From Saprospiraceae bacterium (GTDB lineage: Bacteria > Bacteroidota > Bacteroidia > Chitinophagales > Saprospiraceae), in NCBI GenBank assembly GCA_013214355.1, contig JABSSL010000007.1:62001-126000 (forward strand): a DNA stretch of 64,000 nucleotides. The letters run 5' to 3'. The position numbers and the translations under genes were made by a program. The notes beneath the pieces were generated by a model, which saw only the letters and a list, made by a program, of their open reading frames with translations, was not told the DNA's origin and ran no database searches. Below are positions 54,171 to 61,695 of this stretch, piece after piece. The stretch's first letter is position 1. Every line of letters starts with the position of its first letter.

Positions 54171-54979
54171 TTTCTTAGTTTTAAAGGATTGTTGCCCCAC
54201 GAGAGGTGAGGTATGAGAAATACATTTTTGAATTCTAGTAGTTGAAAAAGCTGAGGGGAAGAATGTTATGACAAAAGTAGGAGGCAGGAGGAGGTGCAGC
54301 AAGCTAGATTGATGGCTTGGTCAAGGGCATTGATTTCTTGGTAGAAAGTGGATGGAATTCGGTAGTTATGGCAATCTATACGTAATCAAGGTTTAATAGT
54401 GTATGAAAGGCGTGGATGCCCTGGTCCCTTCCCAGCCTTGTTTCGTGCCTGTCCAGAGGCAGATAGATTTTTACCAGCAATACCACGCATTTAATAGACC
54501 ATTCAAGGTCTGGCGCCTTAGGTAGAACGGTGGCTCAGATATCGTACATAAATGCACGAAGATCCCACCTGTATATCTGGCTAGGCATATGTTGTCACGC
54601 TGTGACAGGCGCTAGCACTGACTGCTTTGGGTATGGTAAATATGTCCCGCCTCTCGAAATAATATCCCTGTATGGTGAAGTTCAAAAAACTAGGACCACC
54701 TGATTTCGACCACTCCATATTCGAAGTATATAGCAGCGGATCCTTGGAGAAACTTCGGATGTCTACCGCTCTGGAGGATAATTGTATCCTCATACTTAGT
54801 ACACACTATCCGTTTATCTTTGCGAGGCACAAAGATCAAAGGGTACATGAAAAGCAGTACGGTGGCCAGGAAGCTACATGGCGCGTCGGTGAAGCAGTTG
54901 AGACTCGTCACCTACTTGGCTTTACTCTTCGCTTGTCCATTACACTGAGTACATAATTATTTAAAAAAGCTGGGCACTG
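54171..54979. other. Long intergenic region with repeat debris
   Basis: About 800 nt. It includes a half copy of the CCGAAGTTT family (AAACTTCGGAT at 54750-54760), a GC-rich GCCTGTCCAGAGGC patch near 54445, and a possible -7 box TATCTTTG at 54815-54822 (plus) with no convincing reading frame after it. Three frames of 70-95 codons here show no family features. Confidence 0.4.
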
Positions 54980-55023
54980 TATCCGAAGTTTCCTTTTGAT
55001 AGGTCCACGTAAAACTTCGGATA
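54980..55023. repeat. Dispersed palindrome, CCGAAGTTT family
   Basis: Perfect 12-bp arms TATCCGAAGTTT (54980-54991) and AAACTTCGGATA (55012-55023). The flank TCTGCCGCGC mirrors the flank of the copy at 12236-12275. It lies 38 nt before the oxidoreductase start, in its leader. Confidence 0.65.
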
Positions 55024-55061
55024 TCTGCCGCGCCGCTCTTAAATTCATAATTCTACAAGAC

Positions 55062-56141
55062 ATGAAAGCAGCAATAATTGGTACAGGCTTAATTGCCAAT
55101 ACACACGTACAGGCCTTGCAATCTTTAGGGCAGGATGTGGCGGCAGTAGTAAACCGGAACCAAGAACGAGGCGAAGCCTTCGCTCGAAAATGGAATATCC
55201 CAAGTTGCACCACCTCCTTTGCGGATGCCCTGTCCGATGAGATTCAGGTAGTACACATCTGTACCCCACCGGCCTTGCATTACGATATGATCAAGGCAGC
55301 ACTGATGGCTGGTAAGCACGTCGTTTGCGAGAAGCCGATGTGCATCGAACCCCAGCGGGCAAGAGAACTAACAAAGCTCGCTCAAGAAAAAGGACGGATT
55401 GGAGCGGTCGTCTTCAACGTGCGCTTTCACGAAGCCTCCCAGCACGCCAAAGCCAAACTAGCCGATTCCGCCTTTGGCCCCATTCGCCTCGTTCATGGCT
55501 CCTACCTCCAGGAATTTCACGCCCTGCCCGACTACTACTCCTGGCGCTATCAGCCCGAACTAGCCGGGCCCATGCGCGCCCTCACGGAAATTGGTTCTCA
55601 CTGGATTGACTTGGTGCACTATTGGACGGGATTAGAAATAACGGCTGTATCTGCACAATTTGGGGCGTTTGATCCGGAGCGGAAGTTGCGGGAGGGAATG
55701 ATGCATAGGGGAGGAGAGGGGGAGCAGCTAGAGGTATCCTCAGAAGATGCTGCTATGCTGAGCCTGCGCTTTTCTAATGGAGCGATCGGTAATGTGGTGT
55801 TGTCGGAGATCTCCCATGGAAGAAGCAATCGACTGCAACTTGAAATCACAGGCACCCAACAGTCGCTGTGGTGGAACAATGAGCAGCCCTATCAATTGCA
55901 TCTAGGCGAGAAATTCCACGGCTTTCAAACCCTCACCTTTCCCTTTGGAGATGGCTTTGGGCGGACCTTCCAGGCTTGTTTTGCGGCTATCTATGCTGAT
56001 ATTGAAAGGGGAGAAACTAGCCCCGATCACCCCTACGCTACCTTTGAGGATGGGTACAGGAATGCGGCGGTGTGTATGGCGGCGTATCGGAGTGCACAGG
56101 AGGATGGAAAATGGAGAATTGTAATGGATAATGTTAAATGA
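55062..56141 (+). CDS. Gfo/Idh/MocA-family oxidoreductase
   Basis: 359 residues from MKAAIIGTGLIANTHVQAL; an upstream in-frame ATG would run through the palindrome at 54980 and is not preferred. Rossmann domain (1-120) with the GTGLIA dinucleotide motif and VVCEKPM, the lysine-containing EKP motif of this family; then the alpha/beta substrate domain (about 125-350) with EIGSHWIDLVHYWTG. Such enzymes oxidise or reduce sugars or their derivatives with NAD(P)(H); the substrate cannot be told here. Transcribed alone, followed by a terminator-like hairpin. Confidence 0.88.
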   Translation: MKAAIIGTGLIANTHVQALQSLGQDVAAVVNRNQERGEAFARKWNIPSCTTSFADALSDEIQVVHICTPPALHYDMIKAALMAGKHVVCEKPMCIEPQRARELTKLAQEKGRIGAVVFNVRFHEASQHAKAKLADSAFGPIRLVHGSYLQEFHALPDYYSWRYQPELAGPMRALTEIGSHWIDLVHYWTGLEITAVSAQFGAFDPERKLREGMMHRGGEGEQLEVSSEDAAMLSLRFSNGAIGNVVLSEISHGRSNRLQLEITGTQQSLWWNNEQPYQLHLGEKFHGFQTLTFPFGDGFGRTFQACFAAIYADIERGETSPDHPYATFEDGYRNAAVCMAAYRSAQEDGKWRIVMDNVK

Positions 56142-56190
56142 AGAATGTATAATGCTGAGGGAATAATTGTAATGGATAATTGAAATTTGT
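56112..56190. repeat. AT-rich ATGGATAATG repeat copy
   Basis: AATTGTAATGGATAATGTTAAATGAAGAATGTATAATG begins inside the last codons of the oxidoreductase gene (stop at 56139-56141), and AATTGTAATGGATAATTG follows at 56166-56183. Matches the copy at 50804-50829. The gene may have gained its C-terminal residues from this repeat. Confidence 0.55.
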
Positions 56191-56226
56191 ACTTCCCTAA
56201 ATAGTATTGATCACGGATCAGGAAAG

Positions 56227-56251
56227 CCCTGAGACCTCCGCTCGGGTTTTT
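56227..56251 (+). terminator. Terminator after the oxidoreductase gene
   Basis: CCCTGAG / CTCGGG stem with one bulge followed by TTTTT. Confidence 0.5.
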
Positions 56252-56350
56252 ACTTTGGGCTTGAGCTCAAGCTAATTCCTCTTGTATAAACCATGTTCTA
56301 ATGTATCGGAGACTCAGGGATAATAAGAAAAGCGCTGTCAAATACGGTTG

Positions 56351-57106
56351 CTATATCTTCTCGAAGGCGTCCATCATGGCGTAGCTCATGTCCGCCAGGT
56401 TGAGGTAGACTTTCCTTGCAGGTACTTTCAGACCATTGATCTCCAGCTCACCTTTAAAAAGTGCTATGCCTCCTTTTTGATCTTTGCCCCAACTGTTGTT
56501 GATGCTAATAGCTTCCAAACGATAGCCATTTTCGGTGTCCACATAGAGTTCGATGGGGGCCTCTTTGTACATCCAGCCTTTGGCATTGGGAAGATTAGCG
56601 AAGGAAATGGTGGTATAGGTTTTTCCATAGAGGGTAGCTTTGCCTACTTTGGGTAAAGGCCTAGCACCCGCGCTCTGGTAAGCCAGTGGCATGCTGAAGT
56701 GAATAGTATGGTGTTCCGACATTTCTAAAACGGAGGATTTGGTTAAACGGTAAGGCCAAGGATGTAGTCTGGCTGGGATGTCCCCCTCTGCCATTTTTGT
56801 ACCATTTACTTTAAAGAAAGGCTTTCCGTTTTCTCGGCCGATGGTGAAGGTGCTGTCCTGGTAGTGGCGGGTACTATGATAATACCCTGCTTTATTGTCG
56901 ATGGAGACATCCTCTATGGAGATATCTTCATCAAAAATGGTATGCATTCTCATGCTTCCAGAGAACTCATCCCAGATGCCGTTGGGGTCATAGTATTGAA
57001 CTACTTTATCGAATATTTCATTGGCAGTCATTTCCTTTTCGCCAGAAGAGGTACTTGCCACTAATAAGACTAGTAGAGGGGAGAGGTAAATCAGAAATTT
57101 TTTCAT
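56351..57106 (-). CDS. DUF6503-like secreted protein (paralogue)
   Basis: 251 residues with a signal peptide (MKKFLIYLSPLLVLLVASTSS). The opening FDKVVQYYDPNGIWDEFSGSM, the central VSIDNKAGYYHSTRHY and the sheet KATLYGKTYTTISFANLP match the DUF6503-like gene at 32213-32923, so the window carries two paralogues. It is slightly longer and lacks the cysteines of that protein. Probably periplasmic, LolA-like fold; role unknown. Monocistronic. Confidence 0.7.
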   Translation of the reverse strand: MKKFLIYLSPLLVLLVASTSSGEKEMTANEIFDKVVQYYDPNGIWDEFSGSMRMHTIFDEDISIEDVSIDNKAGYYHSTRHYQDSTFTIGRENGKPFFKVNGTKMAEGDIPARLHPWPYRLTKSSVLEMSEHHTIHFSMPLAYQSAGARPLPKVGKATLYGKTYTTISFANLPNAKGWMYKEAPIELYVDTENGYRLEAISINNSWGKDQKGGIALFKGELEINGLKVPARKVYLNLADMSYAMMDAFEKI

Positions 57107-57328
57107 GTTTTGTAGGTTATGTGAAGTGGGATAGTGAATGTCAGGAGCAAACCTACGGGAAGCAAGGTGAAGCAGGCTTCACTATTGTTGCAAATGTCTT
57201 AGCTATTGTTGCTTGGGCCTTTCTAGGTCTATTTTTTCTGTCGAAGAAGACTAGTGGTGAAATAGATTTCCTTCCGGTGAGTTGTCCTATTTCTTTATGC
57301 CCAATTGACAAGGGATAAAAGAAATGTT

Positions 57329-57904
57329 ATGACGAAATGTAAATTGTTACTACTGGTCCTAATGCTGTGTTTTGGTTTGCCTATGACAGCTCAGCAAGCA
57401 AACGGTTTTGCCATTGAGACCGATCCGGTTTCCACTGTCCTTGGCGCCAGAACGATTTCCTTGCTATTGGAACCGTCGCAATTGCCTCACTGGTCTTTCT
57501 TTACCAACGTAGTGCAGGCCGATTTTCCCGACTGGATGGATGACTTTTTAAACCCTACAAACAAGGACAAAGGCTTTGAAACGAAGATTAATATTGGTGG
57601 TGGTTTTGCCGTGGATTATTTCCTGCAGGCACAACGAGAAGGGCTCTATTTTGGATTGCTGAATTTGTTCTTCCAAAATGAAGTGAGTAGAGCAGAAGCC
57701 AGTGAAAAAGTAATGACCCACAATATTATCCCAAGGTTGGGGTATCGCTGGTATCCCTTCCAAAAATCAGCCTTTTATGTCAATCCCTTTGTGGGGCTCC
57801 GGTATGAATATGCTTGGGATACTGCGGTGCGTCTTGAGGGTCAGGAATTCTCTGCTGCTGGGACTCAGCCTTTTGCTACGGTCCATATTGGCTATCACTT
57901 CTAA
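57329..57904 (+). CDS. Outer-membrane beta-barrel protein
   Basis: 191 residues from MTKCKLLLLVLMLCFG; an ATG 24 nt further up lacks signal character. The signal peptide ends at MTAQQ. The mature part has barrel-like strands and loops (INIGGGFAVDYFLQAQ, YFGLLNLFFQNE, RLGYRWYPFQ, VHIGYHF) and the terminal aromatic F of outer-membrane proteins. It lies 11 nt upstream of the SRPBCC gene with the same orientation. No specific function. Confidence 0.7.
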   Translation: MTKCKLLLLVLMLCFGLPMTAQQANGFAIETDPVSTVLGARTISLLLEPSQLPHWSFFTNVVQADFPDWMDDFLNPTNKDKGFETKINIGGGFAVDYFLQAQREGLYFGLLNLFFQNEVSRAEASEKVMTHNIIPRLGYRWYPFQKSAFYVNPFVGLRYEYAWDTAVRLEGQEFSAAGTQPFATVHIGYHF

Positions 57905-57915
57905 AAGGATGATTC

Positions 57916-58407
57916 ATGGAATACAAAACAATAGTAGAAGTGAAAGCTGGCATTACGACCATCACAGCAAAGGCTGAGATCAATGCTACCCCAGAAAGAG
58001 TTTGGGAAACACTAAGATTTCCTGGTGAGATTGCCCGTTTTCATCCCTTGATTAAAGCCTCTAGGATGACGAGTGCTACACCAGCCGGTTTGCACGCCAA
58101 GCGCCATTGTGAGTTATTACCGATGGGGGAAATGGAGGAAGTAGTAACCGAATGGAAGGAAAAAGAGGGATTTACCATGGAAGTGGTCGGTGGTAAAATG
58201 TTGCCACCTTATCTACTGATGATAGGTCGGGTTAGTATGAAAAAACGAGAGGAGAAGACGGAGGTGAGTTTCCAATTCTCCTATCAGCTGAAGTTTGGCT
58301 TCGTAGGAAGAGTGCTAGATCAATTACTCATTCGATCACAATTCAAAAAAGCGCCGCCCCAATATGTATTAGGCTTAAAGGCGTACGTCGAACAGAAAAG
58401 CAATTAG
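57916..58407 (+). CDS. SRPBCC-family (polyketide cyclase/START-like) protein
   Basis: 163 residues. The pattern AEINATPERVWETLRFPGEIARFHPLI is the start of the SRPBCC helix-grip fold, followed by a beta sheet (RHCELLPMGEMEEVVTEW, TEVSFQFSYQLKFGF) and a C-terminal helix (KAPPQYVLGLKAYVE). The fold binds lipids or other hydrophobic ligands or modifies small molecules. Ligand unknown. It overlaps the end of the convergent sigma-factor gene by 4 nt. Confidence 0.82.
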   Translation: MEYKTIVEVKAGITTITAKAEINATPERVWETLRFPGEIARFHPLIKASRMTSATPAGLHAKRHCELLPMGEMEEVVTEWKEKEGFTMEVVGGKMLPPYLLMIGRVSMKKREEKTEVSFQFSYQLKFGFVGRVLDQLLIRSQFKKAPPQYVLGLKAYVEQKSN

Positions 58408-59645
58408 GGTAACATCTTTTTCCGGATTAAGTCCTTTTCCTTATCTGAAGTCGAAAGTTTTAAGGCAGTTTCGAAATACGGGACTGCCTTTGCTCTCTCA
58501 TGTAATTCTAGGAAGAAAACGCCTACCGTGGCGTAGTATTGGACGTTTCGTTGCAGGACAGGGTTGTTGGATAAAGTCAATAAAGTTTGTAAGGCTTCTT
58601 TGCGCCTTCCTGCATAGAATTTGGCTAGGTTGTGGTTAAGTTTTACCAAAGGACTGTCATCCAATTTTTCCATGATGGCGTATTGCTGAGTGATACTTTC
58701 CCAATTGGTGCTTTCAAAGGTAGTGGCAAGACAGTGTTCCGCAGCAATACCGGCTTGTAGATGGTAGATGCTTGGCGTACTACCAGAAATGGCTTGCTCC
58801 AAATATTCCATTCCTGTAGCGATGAGCGAGTGATCCCATAGACCACGATCTTGCTTACTCAGTATGACTAGAGCCCCTTCCGCATCGGTACGACTTTCAA
58901 AGCGCGCAATGTTTAGGAACATTAAGGCCATCAACGCTTTAGCTTTCCTTGCTTGCTCAAACCTAGTGATGACTTGCCTCAAAAGGCGAATAGCCTCGTA
59001 GCAAAGCTCAATTCGGATGGTCTTTTCGTGATGACTAGAGTAATAGCCTTCGTTAAATAAGAGATAGAGCGTAGCAAAGACTGCATCCAGTCTTTCTTTT
59101 AGTTCCTCTGCTCGCGGTATTTCATAGAGGATGGTTTGATCCCGAAACTTCTGCTTGGCTCGATATAGTCGTTTATTAATGGTGGCAGCCTGTGTCAACA
59201 GGGCGCTGGCGATTTCGGGAACGCTTAATCCACACAGGGTTTTTAAAGCAAGGGCGATCTGTGATTCTTTGGGTAAGGCAGGGTGGCAGCAGGTGAAGAT
59301 CATCTTTAGGGTACTGTCCGCTTCTAGGGGACTATTGAGCTGTAAATCGGCTAGAGGGGTTTCCTGGAAGGAAGGAACGATTTTATCGCGATAGAGCTGT
59401 TTGCGTTTGAGGACATTGATCGTTTTTTTCTTAGCCACATCCATCAGCCAAGCCTCTGGATCATCGGGAATAGTCCGAATGCTCCATTTTTCCATAGCTT
59501 CCATCAAGGTATCTTGAACAATGTCCTCAGCTAGCTGTACCGCTGATAAGCCGAAATAGTTGACCAGAATGGCTACCAAACGACCATAGCTGTGCCGAAA
59601 AAAATGCTCAGCTAACTGATGGGGATATGGATTCGCGTCTTTCAA
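58404..59645 (-). CDS. ECF sigma factor, ECF42-like, with C-terminal extension
   Basis: 413 residues. Sigma region 2 (about 15-85; LAEDIVQDTLMEAMEKW, AWLMDVAKKKTINVL), sigma region 4 (about 120-180; LALKTLCGLSVPEIASAL, AATINKRLYRAKQKFR), then a helical TPR-like extension (about 200-410) with LYLLFNEGYY, typical of ECF42 sigma factors. This group is regulated without an anti-sigma and is encoded beside DGPF/YCII proteins, as here: the upstream gene overlaps it by 4 nt. TTG start at 59645, since no ATG fits the coupling. Confidence 0.88.
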   Translation of the reverse strand: MKDANPYPHQLAEHFFRHSYGRLVAILVNYFGLSAVQLAEDIVQDTLMEAMEKWSIRTIPDDPEAWLMDVAKKKTINVLKRKQLYRDKIVPSFQETPLADLQLNSPLEADSTLKMIFTCCHPALPKESQIALALKTLCGLSVPEIASALLTQAATINKRLYRAKQKFRDQTILYEIPRAEELKERLDAVFATLYLLFNEGYYSSHHEKTIRIELCYEAIRLLRQVITRFEQARKAKALMALMFLNIARFESRTDAEGALVILSKQDRGLWDHSLIATGMEYLEQAISGSTPSIYHLQAGIAAEHCLATTFESTNWESITQQYAIMEKLDDSPLVKLNHNLAKFYAGRRKEALQTLLTLSNNPVLQRNVQYYATVGVFFLELHERAKAVPYFETALKLSTSDKEKDLIRKKMLP

Positions 59646-59977
59646 GGGTAGTGGGGTGTAATCATGGGTCTGACTAAGATTTCAAAATATTCCACTAAGG
59701 GAGAACTGTTGGCAATTTCAGTGGCTTCATCTAAGCTTTTGGCTTGTATAATAACGAAGCCAGCAATGATCTCCTTAGCCTCTAGAAAAGGCCCATCTGT
59801 GGCAATTTTATCTTTCTCCTTGATCAAAGCTCCTTTCCGTTCCAGGCGATTATCCGTAACGTAATGTTCCTCTATGGTCGTGACCCACTTTCGGTAGGCT
59901 TCCAGTCTTTTTTGCAGTTGTTCAGGGGAGTAGTCTAGCTCCTTTTTTCCCTTTAAGAGCAGTAGGTATTGTTTCAT
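59642..59977 (-). CDS. YCII-related DGPF-domain protein
   Basis: 111 residues from the ATG at 59977. The ferredoxin-like YCII fold carries the motif A-T-D-G-P-F (ATDGPFLEAKEII) and the final VEYFEILVRPM strand. These small proteins accompany ECF41/42 sigma factors and are thought to modulate them or act downstream; the enzymatic role is unproven. Operon with the sigma factor, 4-nt overlap. Confidence 0.88.
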   Translation of the reverse strand: MKQYLLLLKGKKELDYSPEQLQKRLEAYRKWVTTIEEHYVTDNRLERKGALIKEKDKIATDGPFLEAKEIIAGFVIIQAKSLDEATEIANSSPLVEYFEILVRPMITPHYP

Positions 59978-60006
59978 TTCGTCTTTGTCATTTAAGGGTG
60001 GCACAG

Positions 60007-60043
60007 CCGAACTTGTACCGAGTAGTACTTGGGCTAAGTTCGG
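60007..60043. repeat. Palindrome related to the CCGAAGTTT family
   Basis: Arms CCGAACTT (60007-60014) and AAGTTCGG (60036-60043), upstream of the YCII gene. It resembles the dispersed family but with swapped centre bases. Confidence 0.45.
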
Positions 60044-60064
60044 ATGTTTGCGCTGTGTAAGGTA

Positions 60065-61381
60065 CTAGGGGCGTTGCAAACCAAAGATAATATTATCTCC
60101 CTTGCCCCGGCAAAAGGCATCTACCTGATAAGGCATACAAGCTCCTACAAGCCCAATCCCGTTTGGATATGCTACCGTTTGAAGTACGCGCTTCGGGGGA
60201 TTTTGATCAACAACGGCCTGTTTATTCTTAACGGTACCCGCGTAGATCCAGCCTTGGTATTTTTCAGGGGTCAAGGTGAGCGCTGTGCCTCGTAGATGGT
60301 AATCACCGGTTTCGTCCACATCTGTCTCAGACATAAATACGCCGGAAATAGCCGTAGCATGATATTTTAGAGAGTAAGTGCCATTGGCGCGAAATCGGAT
60401 CGTAAATAGACTTTGATTGGCTTGATTACTGCTGGATCTGAATTGTTGGATAGTACCACCAATTTTGCCTACTCGCCATTGCCCGATAAGTTCTTTTGAG
60501 CTCAAGACTTTCGAAGGCATTTCCGTTACTCTACCCATATTACTGGAATGATACTGTCCAGTGGTGCTATTAGGTGCATAAGTGGCATGACTACCGGTAG
60601 AAGCAGGGCCATCGTGTCTTTGGTCTAAGTCAAGCTGTGGGTCAATGGGCTCGATTTGCTCTAAAATCCGGCGAATCGCTTTGGTGCCATTTAGACCTTC
60701 AAGTTGAGCCGCAACGGCAATAAAAGCTCCTATGTACCCCTTCTTATGATTGAAATCACGCCGGAAATAAGTAGCGGCCTGAATCTTCTTGCCATCCTTC
60801 AGTAGCTCAAACTGATGAACTTTACCTAGCTCGGCTAGCCCGATGTACCTAAAAGCAGCATTTCCAGACAGATCTGACAACCACTGACTAGATTTGCGGC
60901 TAGAATAGATAGTTTGAAAGGGTACTTTTTCGATATAAAAACCCGGCGCCGCTTGCGCTCCTGGTGCTAATACTACGATAAATTCTCGGTCGTTAATGGT
61001 CTTTCTTGAGGCAGTCCAATTGGAAGGGATTGGAAAGCGAATTTCTTCATCTTCGTAGTGATTTGTTTCCTCAGATGGGGCATCTTGGTGTAATACATTT
61101 GAAATGGGTGCTAAGCTGTTTCCCTCTTGAATCTCGCTATCTTCTTGCGGTTGCCCGCAGGCTAAGAAGAGAAAGAGTAGGCAGAGTAAGTAGTCCCTGT
61201 ACGGGTATCTAGGGACAGTCCTTTTTTGTCTGCGTATAATGCTGTGCACATGATAGTAGCTGAACAAGGGAGAAAAGGATTTTTCAGCCTGATGCCGCTT
61301 TCTAGGGGGTAGCCATTCCACTGTTTTATTCTGCTGGTAAGATGCTTTTGGGTTTATCATAACTGTTTTAGAATAGGTCAA
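60065..61381 (-). CDS. Lipoprotein-like protein of unknown function (start uncertain)
   Basis: Open frame of 438 codons. A lipoprotein signal, LLCLLFLFLACGQ, starts only around codon 65, so the first ATGs (codons 1 and 8) are unlikely to be used. A GTG at 61249 (codon 45) would give a proper signal with the lipidated cysteine at position 31. The mature part has a mixed domain (about codons 105-245; RKTINDREFIVVLAPG) and a C-terminal lipocalin-like beta domain (about 325-435; LIGQWRVGKIGGTIQQF, SLFTIRFRANGTYSLKY). Probably envelope-attached; family not recognised. Confidence 0.6.
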   Translation of the reverse strand: MTYSKTVMINPKASYQQNKTVEWLPPRKRHQAEKSFSPLFSYYHVHSIIRRQKRTVPRYPYRDYLLCLLFLFLACGQPQEDSEIQEGNSLAPISNVLHQDAPSEETNHYEDEEIRFPIPSNWTASRKTINDREFIVVLAPGAQAAPGFYIEKVPFQTIYSSRKSSQWLSDLSGNAAFRYIGLAELGKVHQFELLKDGKKIQAATYFRRDFNHKKGYIGAFIAVAAQLEGLNGTKAIRRILEQIEPIDPQLDLDQRHDGPASTGSHATYAPNSTTGQYHSSNMGRVTEMPSKVLSSKELIGQWRVGKIGGTIQQFRSSSNQANQSLFTIRFRANGTYSLKYHATAISGVFMSETDVDETGDYHLRGTALTLTPEKYQGWIYAGTVKNKQAVVDQNPPKRVLQTVAYPNGIGLVGACMPYQVDAFCRGKGDNIIFGLQRP

Positions 61382-61478
61382 GTGAGAAACTCAAAATAGG
61401 ACAGGAACGGAGAATCAATTGAAAAAAGCCCGCCAGCAACTGACTTCTTTCGTTTTTGGTAGACTCGATCCTACTAAT

Positions 61479-61683
61479 TGAAGTTGTTTAAAAATGTCTC
61501 ACTGGCCGCGATGAAGTGCTTTTCGACTCACTCTTCGGTTTCCTGCCGGCCGAGCAGGCGGGTTTATCGCCACGTAGCGCTGCTATCCTGCCTGGCGGCT
61601 CGACAGGTGCGACTCTAAAAAAGCCTCAATTGAGCCAAAAATCTTCTCCATTTCGACTCAGCAGACATTCTTGAACAACTTCA
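61479..61683. repeat. MITE-like element with 21-bp inverted ends
   Basis: TGAAGTTGTTTAAAAATGTCT (61479-61499) and the reverse complement of TGAAGTTGTTCAAGAATGTCT (61663-61683) differ at two positions and enclose a GC-rich interior with CCTGCC-type palindromes and twin TTTCGACTCA segments. No coding potential. It fills the 314-nt gap between the serine hydrolase and the lipoprotein-like gene. Confidence 0.55.
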
Positions 61684-61695
61684 TAATGATGATAA

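Noticed and set aside
54672..54956. 94-codon frame and a 36-codon ATG frame after a TATCTTTG box
   Set aside because: Neither shows a signal peptide or family; the region is repeat debris.
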